A DNA stretch of 64,000 nt from DASQBT01 sp963746955. Lineage in GTDB: Bacteria; Pseudomonadota; Gammaproteobacteria; Burkholderiales; Thiobacillaceae. Of this stretch, positions 44,872 to 53,942 are shown piece by piece. Numbering within the stretch: the stretch's first letter is position 1; every line of letters begins with the position of its first letter. The notes under the pieces are model-generated. The model saw nothing but the letters and a program-made list of their open reading frames with translations, did no database searches and was not told where the DNA came from. Position numbers and translations under genes: made by a program. The stretch covers positions 28,088 through 92,087 of the forward strand of contig CAVVDR010000021.1 of NCBI GenBank assembly GCA_963746955.1. The letters are read 5' to 3'.

Positions 44872-45570
44872 TCAGGCAACCAGACTGCCCTGATCGACGC
44901 GAATGCCCACCCCCATGGTGCTGGAAACGGACATCTTTTTGAGGTATATGCCCTTGGACGCAGAGGGCCTGGCCTTTTGCAGGGCCTCCACCAGTGCCTG
45001 CAGGTTGACCTTAAGATCATCGGCAGCGAACGAGGCGCGTCCGATCGTACAGTGCACGATGCCCGCCTTGTCGGTCCGGTATTGAACCTGACCGGCCCTC
45101 GCGTTTTTCACCGCTTCACTCACGTTGGGGGTCACGGTGCCTACCTTGGGGTTAGGCATCAGGCCGCGCGGGCCCAGAATCTGGCCCAGCTGGCCCACGA
45201 CCCGCATGGCATCCGGCGTGGCGATCACGACATCGAAATCCATCTTGCCAGCCTTGACATCGGCGGCCAAATCTTCGAATCCGACAATGTCGGCACCGGC
45301 AGCCCTGGCCGCCTCGGCATTGGCGCCCTGGGCGAATACCGCCACCCGCACGGTCTTCCCAGTGCCTTTGGGCAGCACCACGGAACCGCGCACCATCTGG
45401 TCGGACTTGCGCGCATCAATACCCAGGTTGACCGCCACGTCCACCGACTCGTCAAATTTGGCGGTGGCGGTCTCTTTCACCAACTGCAATGCTTCCAGCA
45501 CGGGGTAGGCACGGCTCCGATCGATCCGGTTCTTGATGGATTGCAAACGCTTGGATATGCCCACGATCAC
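44872..45570 (-). CDS. rplA: 50S ribosomal protein L1
   Basis: 232 residues. L1-stalk protein that guides the E-site tRNA and in enterobacteria represses the rplKA mRNA. VNLGIDARKSDQMVRGSVVLPKGTGK and ILGPRGLMPNPKVGTVT are diagnostic. The GTG start at 45570 overlaps the rplK stop by four bases (GTGA). A second GTG two codons on is also possible. Confidence 0.98.
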   Translation of the reverse strand: MIVGISKRLQSIKNRIDRSRAYPVLEALQLVKETATAKFDESVDVAVNLGIDARKSDQMVRGSVVLPKGTGKTVRVAVFAQGANAEAARAAGADIVGFEDLAADVKAGKMDFDVVIATPDAMRVVGQLGQILGPRGLMPNPKVGTVTPNVSEAVKNARAGQVQYRTDKAGIVHCTIGRASFAADDLKVNLQALVEALQKARPSASKGIYLKKMSVSSTMGVGIRVDQGSLVA

Positions 45571-45995
45571 ACCTCCGCATCCACGCCCATGGAACGGGCG
45601 GAACCGGCTATGGTACGCACCGCTGCATCCATGTCAGCCGCCGTCAGATCCGGCATCTTCATTTTGGCGATTTCTTCCAGTTGGGCGCGCGAGATCTTGC
45701 CCACTTTGTCGGTATGGGGCTTGGCCGAGCCCTTCTCCAGTTTGATGGCTTTCTTGATCAGCACCGTTGCAGGCGGCGTCTTCATCACAAAGGTGAAGCT
45801 CTTGTCCGCGTAGGCGGTGATCACCACCGGCACCGGCAGCCCCGGTTCCATGCCCTGGGTCTTGGCATTGAACGACTTGCAAAACTCCATGATATTCAGG
45901 CCGCGCTGACCCAGCGCGGGACCGATGGGCGGCGAAGGATTGGCCTTCCCCGCCGGAACTTGCAGCTTGATATAGCCGACTACTTTCTTTGCCAT
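45567..45995 (-). CDS. rplK: 50S ribosomal protein L11
   Basis: 142 residues. GTPase-centre protein and target of trimethylation by PrmA, needed for RelA activation. KLQVPAGKANPSPPIGPALGQRGLNIMEFCK is diagnostic. The C-terminal RNA-binding domain ends IAGSARSMGVDAEV. It follows nusG by 91 bases, a gap holding a TTCCGCC-GCG-GGCGGAA hairpin (46063-46079). Confidence 0.98.
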   Translation of the reverse strand: MAKKVVGYIKLQVPAGKANPSPPIGPALGQRGLNIMEFCKSFNAKTQGMEPGLPVPVVITAYADKSFTFVMKTPPATVLIKKAIKLEKGSAKPHTDKVGKISRAQLEEIAKMKMPDLTAADMDAAVRTIAGSARSMGVDAEV

Positions 45996-46086
45996 GATGG
46001 TTCCTGTTTAAGTGAGTGCCAACGCGCGTTCGACCCTGCCTACTTGCGCTCCTCGTACGCTTTTCCGCCGCGGGCGGAAGAGCAGC

Positions 46087-46620
46087 TCAGGCTTTTTCAA
46101 CCTGACCGAAATCCAATTCAACCGGAGTTGCGCGGCCAAAAATCGTGACCGACACCCGCAGCTTGTTCTTGTCGTAATTCACCTCTTCCACATTGCCGTG
46201 GAAATCATTGAACGGGCCATCGGTCACACGCACCGCCTGGCCCACCTCGAACAACACCTTTGGCTTCGGTTTCTCCACCCCTTCACGCATCTGGTCCATG
46301 ATGGCCTGGACTTCCTTTTCGGAAATCGGCGTCGGCTTCATGGCGCTGCCGCCGACGAAACCGGTCACTTTCGGCGTGCTCTTGACCAAATGCCAAGTGT
46401 CATCGGCCATGTCCATCTGCACCAGGACATAACCCGGAAAGAACTTGCGCTCGGATACGGCCTTCTGGCCGCCTTTCATCTCCACCACCTCTTCCACCGG
46501 TACGAGAATCTCGCCGAAGCGGTCCTTCATGGCATCGCGCTCGATCCGCTCCTTGAGAGCACGCGCGACACTTTTCTCGAAACCTGAATAGGCATGGACG
46601 ACATACCAGCGCATCGTCAT
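46087..46620 (-). CDS. nusG: Transcription antitermination factor NusG
   Basis: 177 residues. The NGN domain (about 1-115), with RWYVVHAYSGFEKSVARALKERI, binds RNA polymerase. The C-terminal KOW domain (about 125-177), with VRVTDGPFNDFHGNVEEVNYDK, contacts S10 or Rho. The ATG at 46620 lies two bases past the secE stop, with GGGGTTGA upstream. ATG 46614 is an alternative. Confidence 0.98.
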   Translation of the reverse strand: MTMRWYVVHAYSGFEKSVARALKERIERDAMKDRFGEILVPVEEVVEMKGGQKAVSERKFFPGYVLVQMDMADDTWHLVKSTPKVTGFVGGSAMKPTPISEKEVQAIMDQMREGVEKPKPKVLFEVGQAVRVTDGPFNDFHGNVEEVNYDKNKLRVSVTIFGRATPVELDFGQVEKA

Positions 46621-46622
46621 GT

Positions 46623-46964
46623 TCAACCCCGCCCCATGGCTATTTTCATTACCCACCCCAGACCGGAATCAACCAGCCACATAAAGATCGCCATGGCCAA
46701 CACGAACGCCATCACCACGCCCGTGGACTGCAAAGTTTCCTTGCGCGTGGGCCATACCACCTTGCCTGCCTCAACCCAGGACTCCCGGGCAAACCCTGCG
46801 AACTGCCGGCCAGGGTCGGTGTAGTTCGCCATTACCCCGCCCGCGATGAGTCCGCCCAGCACAGACAATACCCGCACGATCATGGGGTAATCCGCCAGCA
46901 GATAAAAACCCGCCAGGCCCGCTACCGCAAAAAGCGCTGCCAATAGCAGCTTGATTTTGTCCAT
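46623..46964 (-). CDS. secE: Preprotein translocase subunit SecE
   Basis: A 113-residue inner-membrane protein that clamps SecY. Three hydrophobic segments are visible, the first two near residues 5-25 and 28-50. The conserved amphipathic block ESWVEAGKVVWPTRKETLQ precedes the last helix. MDKIKLLLAAL fixes the ATG at 46964. It follows tRNA-Trp by 43 bases and is coupled to nusG. Confidence 0.97.
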   Translation of the reverse strand: MDKIKLLLAALFAVAGLAGFYLLADYPMIVRVLSVLGGLIAGGVMANYTDPGRQFAGFARESWVEAGKVVWPTRKETLQSTGVVMAFVLAMAIFMWLVDSGLGWVMKIAMGRG

Positions 46965-47007
46965 TGTTCCCGACGACCCGGTCAACCCGGATCATCCATT
47001 CCAAATT

Positions 47008-47083
47008 TGGCAGGCCAGGAGGGAATCGAACCCCCAACCTTCGGTTTTGGAGACCGACGCTCTGCCAATTGAGCTACTGGCCT
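47008..47083 (-). tRNA. tRNA-Trp (CCA anticodon)
   Basis: A 76-base cloverleaf with encoded CCA end. Acceptor stem AGGCCAG/CTGGCCT, D-arm GCTCAATTGGCAGAGC, anticodon loop CTCCAAA (CCA, Trp) and T-loop GGTTCGATTCC. It lies between tuf copy 2 and secE, the usual betaproteobacterial place. Confidence 0.97.
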
Positions 47084-47163
47084 GTATTCCGTGTGGCGCA
47101 GGGACCCGGTGTGAAGTGTGGGTTTGAATTGACCCGCACCACTCATCCTCTACTCGTCAAAAT

Positions 47164-48354
47164 TTACTCAATAACTTTCGCGACCACGCCGGCGCCGACG
47201 GTACGGCCGCCTTCGCGGATGGCAAAGCGCAGGCCTTCTTCCATGGCGATCGGCGCAATCAGGGCAACGGTGATGCTGATGTTGTCGCCCGGCATCACCA
47301 TCTCGGTCCCGGCCGGCAACTCAATCGAGCCGGTCACGTCGGTGGTGCGGAAGTAGAACTGCGGACGGTAGCCGTTGAAGAACGGGGTGTGACGCCCGCC
47401 TTCTTCCTTGGACAGCACGTAGATCTCGGCCGTGAATTTGGTGTGCGGGGTGATGGAGCCGGGCTTGGCCAGCACCTGGCCGCGCTCGACTTCTTCACGC
47501 TTGGTGCCGCGCAAGAGCACGCCTACGTTGTCACCGGCCTGGCCCTGGTCCAAAAGCTTCCTGAACATCTCAACCCCGGTGCAGGTGGTCTTGACCGTAG
47601 GCTTGATGCCGATGATTTCAATTTCCTCGCCGACCTTGATGACGCCGCGCTCGACCCGGCCGGTCACGACGGTGCCGCGGCCGGAGATGGAGAAGACGTC
47701 TTCGACCGGCATCAGGAAGGGCTGGTCAATGGCGCGCTCGGGCTGGGGTATGTAGGAGTCCAGCGCCGCCGCCAGTTTGAAGATGGAGGGCTCGCCGATG
47801 TCGCTCTGGTCGCCTTCCATGGCTTTCAGGGCAGACCCGATGATGATGGGGGTGTCGTCCCCCGGGAAGTCGTATTTGGACAGCAGTTCGCGCACTTCCA
47901 TTTCGACCAGTTCAAGCAGTTCGGCGTCGTCGACCATGTCGGCCTTGTTCATGTAGACGACGATGTAGGGCACGCCGACCTGGCGTGCCAGCAGGATGTG
48001 TTCGCGGGTCTGCGGCATGGGGCCGTCAGCCGCCGACACGACCAGGATGGCGCCGTCCATCTGGGCGGCGCCAGTGATCATGTTCTTCACATAGTCGGCG
48101 TGACCGGGGCAGTCAACGTGGGCGTAGTGCCGGTTCTCGGTCTCGTACTCGACGTGCGCAGTGTTGATGGTGATGCCGCGCGCCTTCTCCTCCGGCGCCG
48201 AGTCAATGTCGGCATAGTTCTTCGCCAATCCACCAAACTTCTTCGACAAGATAATGGTAATGGCCGCCGTCAGCGTGGTCTTGCCATGGTCCACGTGACC
48301 GATCGTCCCCACGTTTACGTGCGGCTTCGTGCGTTGAAACTTTTCCTTGGACAT
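47164..48354 (-). CDS. tuf: Elongation factor Tu, copy 2
   Basis: A 396-residue EF-Tu, identical in protein sequence to copy 1 (30588-31778) and at an offset of 16,576 bases. The same GTPase motifs are present. It belongs to the tRNA-tuf-tRNA operon driven from 48731, so tRNA processing probably frees its mRNA. Upstream and downstream flanks differ from copy 1 almost at the gene boundaries. Confidence 0.99.
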   Translation of the reverse strand: MSKEKFQRTKPHVNVGTIGHVDHGKTTLTAAITIILSKKFGGLAKNYADIDSAPEEKARGITINTAHVEYETENRHYAHVDCPGHADYVKNMITGAAQMDGAILVVSAADGPMPQTREHILLARQVGVPYIVVYMNKADMVDDAELLELVEMEVRELLSKYDFPGDDTPIIIGSALKAMEGDQSDIGEPSIFKLAAALDSYIPQPERAIDQPFLMPVEDVFSISGRGTVVTGRVERGVIKVGEEIEIIGIKPTVKTTCTGVEMFRKLLDQGQAGDNVGVLLRGTKREEVERGQVLAKPGSITPHTKFTAEIYVLSKEEGGRHTPFFNGYRPQFYFRTTDVTGSIELPAGTEMVMPGDNISITVALIAPIAMEEGLRFAIREGGRTVGAGVVAKVIE

Positions 48355-48390
48355 CGCCTCACCCCTTACGCTTACTCAACACAATTAACC

Positions 48391-48465
48391 TGGTGCCCAT
48401 GGGCAGGATTGAACTGCCGACCTCTCCCTTACCAAGGGAGTGCTCTGCCACTGAGCTACATGGGC
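48391..48465 (-). tRNA. tRNA-Thr (GGT anticodon)
   Basis: A 75-base cloverleaf with encoded CCA. Acceptor stem GCCCATG/CATGGGC, D-arm GCTCAGTGGCAGAGC, anticodon loop TTGGTAA (GGT, Thr) and T-loop AGTTCAATCCT. Thirty-six bases before tuf copy 2, as in the E. coli tufB operon. Confidence 0.97.
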
Positions 48466-48502
48466 TCTTGCCGCCCATGCGGACGGTTGCAACACATCTT
48501 CC

Positions 48503-48576
<74 letters not shown>

Positions 48577-48629
48577 CCTGACCTGCGACCCAACCCTTTA
48601 CTTGCACTGCCAAGACCCAAGCAAATACC

Positions 48630-48714
48630 TGGTGGTGGGGGAAGGATTCGAACCTTCGAAGGCAGAGCCGTCAGATTTACAGTCTGATCCCTTTGACCGC
48701 TCGGGAACCCCACC
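48630..48714 (-). tRNA. tRNA-Tyr (GTA anticodon)
   Basis: An 85-base tRNA with encoded CCA and a long variable arm. Acceptor GGTGGGG/CCCCACC, anticodon loop CTGTAAA (GTA, Tyr) and T-loop GGTTCGAATCC. First in the cluster, about ten bases after the predicted transcription start. Confidence 0.96.
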
Positions 48715-48730
48715 GAACGAAAGCGCGAGA

Positions 48731-48759
48731 TTATGGCGGTTTCCCGACAGGGTGTCAAA
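48731..48759 (-). promoter_or_regulatory. Strong promoter of the tRNA-tuf operon
   Basis: On the minus strand, TTGACA (48759-48754), a 17-base spacer and CATAAT (48736-48731). The bases after it are CTCGCGCTTT, a GC-rich discriminator of stable-RNA promoters, shared with the promoter before rplC. The predicted start is near 48724, just before tRNA-Tyr. Confidence 0.75.
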
Positions 48760-48914
48760 CCCATAGGCGGGAGAGCTTGACAAAACCACTGGGCGCTCCA
48801 ACCCCCTCTTGATCGCAGTCTCGGCCGACGGCCGATCAAGCAGGTCAAACCCGGATCACGGCCGGCTCTGGGCCTGAGACTGACAAGCCACAGCCTTGAT
48901 CAAGGTCCGCAAGC

Positions 48915-50006
48915 TCAGACGTTGAACAGGAAGTTCATCACGTCTCCGTCCTTGACCACGTAGTCCTTGCCTTCGGCGCGCATCTTGCCGGCGTCCTTGG
49001 CGCCATGCTCGCCCTTGCAGGCGACGAAGTCCTCGTAGGAAATGGTCTGGGCGCGGATGAAGCCACGTTCGAAGTCAGTGTGAATCACGCCGGCAGCCCT
49101 GGGCGCGGTGTCACCTTTGTGTATGGTCCAGGCACGCACTTCCTTGACCCCGGCGGTGAAGTAAGTCTGCAAGCCGAGCAGGTCGTAGGTCGCGCGGATC
49201 ACACGATTAAGGCCCGGCTCGTCCCAGCCCAGTTCCTTGAGGAATTCCAGCCGTTCCTCAGGCGACAACTCCTGCAACTCCGCTTCTAACGCGGCGCACA
49301 CGGGTACCACCGGAGCGTGCTCCTCTTTTGCGCGTACACGCAGGGCGTCGAGCAGCGGGTTGTCGTGAAAGCCTTCCTCATCAACGTTGGCGATATACAG
49401 GACCGGCTTAGCGGTGAGCAGGAACAAAGGTTTGAGCAGCGCCGCCTGATCCTCGTCGAGCCCCGCGGCCCTGGCCGGTCTGCCTTCATTGAGACTGGCG
49501 GTCACCTTCTCCAGCACCGCGACCAGCTTTTGCGCCTCCTTGTCGCCCGCCCGGGCGGTCTTGGCGGCGCGTGCGATCGCTTTTTCCACCGTGGCCAGGT
49601 CGGCCAGCGCCAGCTCGGTGTTGATGGTTTCAAGGTCGGACAGCGGATCGACTTTGCCCCTCACGTGAATGACGTTTTCGTTGTGGAAGCACCGCACCAC
49701 ATGGGCCACCGCATCCGTTTCGCGGATGTTGGCGAGAAACTGATTGCCCAGGCCTTCGCCCTTGCTCGCCCCGGCGACCAGCCCGGCAATATCCACAAAC
49801 TCGACGATAGCGGGGACCACGCGTTCGGGATTGACAATTTCAGCCAGCCTGGCAATGCGCAGATCCGGCACCTCCACGATGCCAGTATTGGGTTCAATGG
49901 TACAAAACGGGTAATTCTCCGCCGCAATGCCTGCCTGCGTCAGTGCATTGAACAGGGTGGACTTGCCGACGTTGGGCAGGCCCACGATGCCGCATTTCAA
50001 ACTCAT
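48915..50006 (-). CDS. ychF: Redox-regulated ATPase YchF
   Basis: A 363-residue OBG-like P-loop protein that binds ATP rather than GTP and is linked to oxidative stress and ribosomes. G1 GLPNVGKST (about 9-17), the DIAGLV block (about 75), the altered G4 NVDEE, a coiled-coil insert and the C-terminal TGS-like domain with VRAWTIHKGDTAPRAAGVIHTDFERGFIRAQ are present. The ATG overlaps the pth stop by four bases. Confidence 0.97.
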   Translation of the reverse strand: MSLKCGIVGLPNVGKSTLFNALTQAGIAAENYPFCTIEPNTGIVEVPDLRIARLAEIVNPERVVPAIVEFVDIAGLVAGASKGEGLGNQFLANIRETDAVAHVVRCFHNENVIHVRGKVDPLSDLETINTELALADLATVEKAIARAAKTARAGDKEAQKLVAVLEKVTASLNEGRPARAAGLDEDQAALLKPLFLLTAKPVLYIANVDEEGFHDNPLLDALRVRAKEEHAPVVPVCAALEAELQELSPEERLEFLKELGWDEPGLNRVIRATYDLLGLQTYFTAGVKEVRAWTIHKGDTAPRAAGVIHTDFERGFIRAQTISYEDFVACKGEHGAKDAGKMRAEGKDYVVKDGDVMNFLFNV

Positions 50007-50596
50007 TCTTGTGCCTTCGTATGTAAGCGTCGCATGGCCGCTGGAAAATCCCCTCGCAGCAGAGCCGGCAATTCATCCAGACCGCGAGTCACGGCAATTT
50101 CAATCGCTTCCTGCTCCTGCGCCCTCGGCCGATGCAAAACAAAATCCACCACGTCCTGCGCCACGCCCAAGTTGCGCGGGTGCCCTATGCCCAGCCGCAG
50201 CCGCCAGAACTCGGCACTTTCCAATTGCGCGGCCAGATCTTTCAGGCCGTTATGACCGCCGTTGCCGCCCCCCTGTTTAAGCCTTATTTCACCGGGCAGC
50301 AGATCCAGCTCGTCATGCACCACCAGAATCTCTTCCGGGCTGATTTTGTAGAAGCGGACCAGCGCCGCCACAGCCCGGCCCGAACGGTTCATAAAAGTGA
50401 GCGGCTTGAGCAGCCACAAATCCTCACTCTCGGTGCGGACTCGGGCAGCTTCGCCGAAATAGCGCGATTCAGGCGCCAGTTTGGCGCCCAGCTTGCGGGC
50501 ACAGGCGTCAACAAACCAAAACCCGGCGTTATGCCGGGTTTCGGAATACTCGGGGCCGGGATTGCCCAGCCCTGCGATCAGACGCAATGCCGCCAC
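50003..50596 (-). CDS. pth: Peptidyl-tRNA hydrolase
   Basis: A 197-residue enzyme that frees tRNA from dropped-off peptidyl-tRNA. IAGLGNPGPEYSETRHNAGFWFVD includes the catalytic histidine (about H22). KPLTFMNRSG and VHDELDLLPGEIRLKQGGGNGGHNGLKD complete the site. The start is GTG at 50596 without a clear ribosome binding site, 26 bases after rplY. Confidence 0.97.
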   Translation of the reverse strand: MAALRLIAGLGNPGPEYSETRHNAGFWFVDACARKLGAKLAPESRYFGEAARVRTESEDLWLLKPLTFMNRSGRAVAALVRFYKISPEEILVVHDELDLLPGEIRLKQGGGNGGHNGLKDLAAQLESAEFWRLRLGIGHPRNLGVAQDVVDFVLHRPRAQEQEAIEIAVTRGLDELPALLRGDFPAAMRRLHTKAQE

Positions 50597-50622
50597 GGGC
50601 GCCGCCAGCGTAGTGGCCGCGG

Positions 50623-51255
50623 TCAGGCCGCGGGAGTTTCGCCGGCAGGCGCCGCTGCGTCGGCGGCCGGCGCCTCTTCTGCAACCACCTTGGGCGGGGT
50701 GATTACCGCCACCACCGGATTTTCTGCCTTGAGGTGCGCAACCGGCTCCACTCCGTCCCCCAACTGGAGGTCGTTGACGTGGATGGACTGGCCAAGCTGC
50801 AGCTCACCCAGATTCACTTCGATGAACTCGGGCAGGTTGCCGGGCAGACATTCCACATCCAGTTCGGTTATCACGTGGCTGACCAGGCCATGGCCCAGCT
50901 TCACCCCAGGCGCAGTTTCCTGGTTGATGAAATGCAGGGGCACCTTGATGTGTATCTTGTGGCCCTTGTCCACGCGCTGGAAATCCGCATGGAGTATCTG
51001 CTGCTTGAAGGGATGCCATTGCAGGTCCCGCAGCAGCGCCATCTGAGTGTCGCCCTCCAGTTTCATGGACAGGATGGAGGAATGGAAAGCCTCGTGACGC
51101 AATTGCAGGAACAAGTCCTTGTGATTGAGCACGATGCTTTCGGCGGGCCTGTCGCCGCCGTACAGCACTCCCGGCACCAGACCCGCGCGACGCAGGCGGC
51201 GGCTCGCACCCGATCCTTGCAGGTCGCGCTTTTTGACATTGACTTCGATTTGCAT
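50623..51255 (-). CDS. rplY: 50S ribosomal protein L25, long Ctc form
   Basis: A 210-residue 5S rRNA-binding protein of the general-stress Ctc type. N-terminal L25 domain (1-90) with GSGASRRLRRAGLVPGVLYGG, then the TL5 C-terminal domain and an Ala/Pro-rich tail. The ATG has GGAAAC upstream. Located between prs and pth, a common arrangement. Confidence 0.96.
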   Translation of the reverse strand: MQIEVNVKKRDLQGSGASRRLRRAGLVPGVLYGGDRPAESIVLNHKDLFLQLRHEAFHSSILSMKLEGDTQMALLRDLQWHPFKQQILHADFQRVDKGHKIHIKVPLHFINQETAPGVKLGHGLVSHVITELDVECLPGNLPEFIEVNLGELQLGQSIHVNDLQLGDGVEPVAHLKAENPVVAVITPPKVVAEEAPAADAAAPAGETPAA

Positions 51256-51350
51256 GATGTTTCCTTAGACATTACCTTCCGCGACCAGAAGGCCGGAAGT
51301 CCATTAAAAAATCGCCCTGCCTGCTTCCAGGTGGCAGCGCGAGACTGCGC

Positions 51351-52301
51351 TTACTCGATGAAGAGCGAGCTCACGGAATCCTCGTTGCTGATGCGGCGTA
51401 TGGTTTCCGCAAGCAAACCGGCCACCGACAATTGGCGAATTTTGCTGCACGCCTTACCGTCCCCGCGCAGCGGAATGGTATCGGTGATTACCAGTTCGTC
51501 CAGCGCGGACCCTTGCACTCGCGCAACCGCGCCCCCGGACAGCACGGCGTGGGTGCAGTAGGCCACGACCTTGGACGCGCCATGGTCCTTCAAGGCCTCA
51601 GCGGCTTCGCACAGCGTATTGGCCGTATCCACCAAGTCGTCCATGATGATGCAGGTGCGGTCACGCACATCGCCGATGATATTCATCACCTTCGCCACAT
51701 TGGGCTTGGGCCGGCGCTTGTCGATTATCGCCAGGTCGCATTCCAGCCGCTTGGCGATGGCGCGTGCCCGCACCACGCCGCCGACGTCCGGCGACACCAC
51801 CAGCAGGTTCTGGTAATCATGGCGCCAGATGTCCCCGAGCAAGATCGGACTGGAATAGACATTGTCAACCGGGATGTCGAAAAACCCCTGGATCTGGTCC
51901 GAGTGCAGATCCATCGTCAGCATTCGGTCCACACCCACGCCCTGCAGCATGTTGGCTACAACCTTGGCAGTAATCGGGACCCTGGCGGAGCGGGCACGGC
52001 GGTCCTGGCGCGCATAGCCAAAATACGGAATGGCCGCGGTGATGCGCCCTGCCGAGGCACGCCGCAGCGCATCCACCATGACCATGATTTCCATCAGGGT
52101 ATCGTTGGTGGGCATGCAGGTGGACTGCAGAACGAATACATCGTGGCCGCGCACGTTTTCCAGTATTTCTACCGCCACTTCGCCATCCGAAAAACGGCCA
52201 ACCGATGCCCGCCCCAAATGAATATTGAGGTGGCGCACGACGTCCCCCGCAAGCTGCGGATGGGCGTTACCGGTAAATACCGTCAGATTGTTGAAGGCCA
52301 C
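51351..52301 (-). CDS. prs: Ribose-phosphate pyrophosphokinase
   Basis: A 316-residue enzyme that makes PRPP from ribose 5-phosphate and ATP for nucleotide, His and Trp synthesis. FTGNAHPQLA near the start, FGYARQDRRARSARVPITAK, the metal-binding DLHSDQIQGFFD and the PRPP loop IIMDDLVDTANT are complete. I chose GTG at 52301 (AFNNLTVF follows). It gives the family length and has GGAG nine bases upstream. An in-frame ATG 11 codons earlier is less likely. Confidence 0.95.
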   Translation of the reverse strand: MAFNNLTVFTGNAHPQLAGDVVRHLNIHLGRASVGRFSDGEVAVEILENVRGHDVFVLQSTCMPTNDTLMEIMVMVDALRRASAGRITAAIPYFGYARQDRRARSARVPITAKVVANMLQGVGVDRMLTMDLHSDQIQGFFDIPVDNVYSSPILLGDIWRHDYQNLLVVSPDVGGVVRARAIAKRLECDLAIIDKRRPKPNVAKVMNIIGDVRDRTCIIMDDLVDTANTLCEAAEALKDHGASKVVAYCTHAVLSGGAVARVQGSALDELVITDTIPLRGDGKACSKIRQLSVAGLLAETIRRISNEDSVSSLFIE

Positions 52302-52457
52302 GATCCACTCCGAGCAGGGCAAAACGGACCGCACGAAATGCGCCCATCTCCCTCACCCCAACCCTCCTGCGCGCTTCGCTGGGCGAGGAGGTCTATTGTG
52401 CCGACGCCAGGCGGCCAAATCGATCAAATAGCCGCGCGGCCATTTCACGTCATTACT

Positions 52458-52532
52458 TGGCAGGGGAGGCAGGGATCGAACCTGCGAATGTCGGAATCAA
52501 AATCCGATGCCTTACCACTTGGCGACTCCCCT
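52458..52532 (-). tRNA. tRNA-Gln (TTG anticodon)
   Basis: A 75-base cloverleaf with encoded CCA. Acceptor AGGGGAG/CTCCCCT, D-arm GCCAAGTGGTAAGGC, anticodon loop TTTTGAT (TTG, Gln) and T-loop GGTTCGATCCC. It lies between ispE and prs, as in many betaproteobacteria. Confidence 0.97.
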
Positions 52533-52560
52533 ACGAAACGGTCCCCATCGTGTTGCCACC

Positions 52561-53391
52561 TCAAGCTGCCAGATCGTACAGGGGGTGCCTGTCCAAACCA
52601 GCCGCAATAAACCCTTGCATATCCACCGGCAAGCTGTCCAGAATCCGTTGCGCCGCGGCCCGATCTGGCACCTCCAGAAACACACAGGCTCCGGACCCCG
52701 TCATACGGGCATTGCCGTGAGTGCTCAGCCAATCCAGACAGCGCCCAACCACCGGGCTGCGGGAGCGCACGATCGACTCCAGATCGTTGCGGCCCAAGCC
52801 GGCAGAAAAGTCCGCTATTGTGATGGGAGGCGTGTTTCGTGTCAATTCCGCCGCTGCGAAAACGGCGGCCGTGGACATCCTTACGCGCGGCGTCAACACC
52901 ACATACCAGGCCGGTGGCAAGGCAAGCGGGCTGAGCTTCTCCCCCACGCCTTCGGCGAACGCGGATTGGCCAAAAATGAACGCCGGCACGTCCGCCCCCA
53001 AGGATAGGGCCAGTTCCTGCAGCCTTCGGCGGGGCCAGTTCAAGTGCCAACCACGATTAAGCGCCAATAAAACGGTCGCCGCATCGGAGCTTCCCCCGCC
53101 CAACCCGCCTCCCTGGGGCAGGCGTTTTTCCAGGCGTATTTCGACCCCCAGTCCTGTCCCGCTTGCGGCCTGCAGAAGACGCGCGGCGCGGACAGTCAAA
53201 TCCTGGTCTTCGGTTATTCCGGGCAAATCATGGCATCGTACGATGCGCCCATCCTCTCGGAGAACCAGGTGAACCACATCGCCATGGTCGATGAAGCGGA
53301 AAACGGTTTGCAACAAGTGGTAACCATCCGGGCGGCGGCCCACCACATGCAGAAACAGATTCAGTTTGGCGGGCGCCGGATAAGACCCCAT
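52561..53391 (-). CDS. ispE: 4-diphosphocytidyl-2-C-methyl-D-erythritol kinase
   Basis: A GHMP kinase of about 276 residues in the MEP isoprenoid pathway. PAPAKLNLFLHVVGRRPDGYH includes the catalytic lysine, and the ATP loop is LPQGGGLGGGSSDAA. The C-terminal MTGSGACVF is typical. ATG at 53391 overlaps the lolB stop by one base (TGATG). A GTG one codon upstream is the alternative. Confidence 0.97.
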   Translation of the reverse strand: MGSYPAPAKLNLFLHVVGRRPDGYHLLQTVFRFIDHGDVVHLVLREDGRIVRCHDLPGITEDQDLTVRAARLLQAASGTGLGVEIRLEKRLPQGGGLGGGSSDAATVLLALNRGWHLNWPRRRLQELALSLGADVPAFIFGQSAFAEGVGEKLSPLALPPAWYVVLTPRVRMSTAAVFAAAELTRNTPPITIADFSAGLGRNDLESIVRSRSPVVGRCLDWLSTHGNARMTGSGACVFLEVPDRAAAQRILDSLPVDMQGFIAAGLDRHPLYDLAA

Positions 53392-53939
53392 CACTGCCCC
53401 CAGTGATCAACAATCAGCTTGATCTCAAGGGCCGGCCGGGTGATGAACAGTTTTCGCGGCTTGCCGCCGGCGTAGCTTCGGTAATCGATCTTCCAGCCGT
53501 CCTGAGTAATCCGCTCGACGCGACCCTGCTCATCCCTGGTCAACTGGTGGGGGTGGTCGGGATCGGGACGCGCCATGATCCAGTAGCTCATCCCGCCGAC
53601 GGGCAGACGAAAGCCCAGCAGCTTTTCGGTCAGCGCGTCGGCATCGGGCGCGCTCTGCTTATGGCCGTCGGGCAATTGCAGCGTGGTTTCGCGGGCAGTA
53701 CGGACAATCTTGGCCACGCCCTGGCCGAGAGGATCGGATAACAGGATGTCATCCACCCCATCCCTGGACACCCACTGAAACACACCGGAAAAGCTTTCCT
53801 CTTCCTGCTGCACCGCAACCCGTCCGGAAAGGCTGACGGTTGTGCCATCGTGCCCAGCCGGTACTTCAGGTGGCGGTGGCGCGTGAGCGCAGGATGCAAG
53901 AACCAGAGCGATCAGCCAAAGAGGCGCAAGTCGCCGCAC
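53391..53939 (-). CDS. lolB: Outer-membrane lipoprotein receptor LolB
   Basis: 182 residues. Final acceptor of lipoproteins from LolA at the outer membrane. Signal peptide with lipobox LASC (C17), then a beta-sheet domain with GRVAVQQEEESFSGVFQWVSRDGVDDILL and the ending ALEIKLIVDHWGQ. The start is GTG, three bases past the TPR gene stop and without a ribosome binding site, so translation is probably coupled. Confidence 0.93.
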   Translation of the reverse strand: MRRLAPLWLIALVLASCAHAPPPPEVPAGHDGTTVSLSGRVAVQQEEESFSGVFQWVSRDGVDDILLSDPLGQGVAKIVRTARETTLQLPDGHKQSAPDADALTEKLLGFRLPVGGMSYWIMARPDPDHPHQLTRDEQGRVERITQDGWKIDYRSYAGGKPRKLFITRPALEIKLIVDHWGQ

Positions 53940-53942
53940 GAA

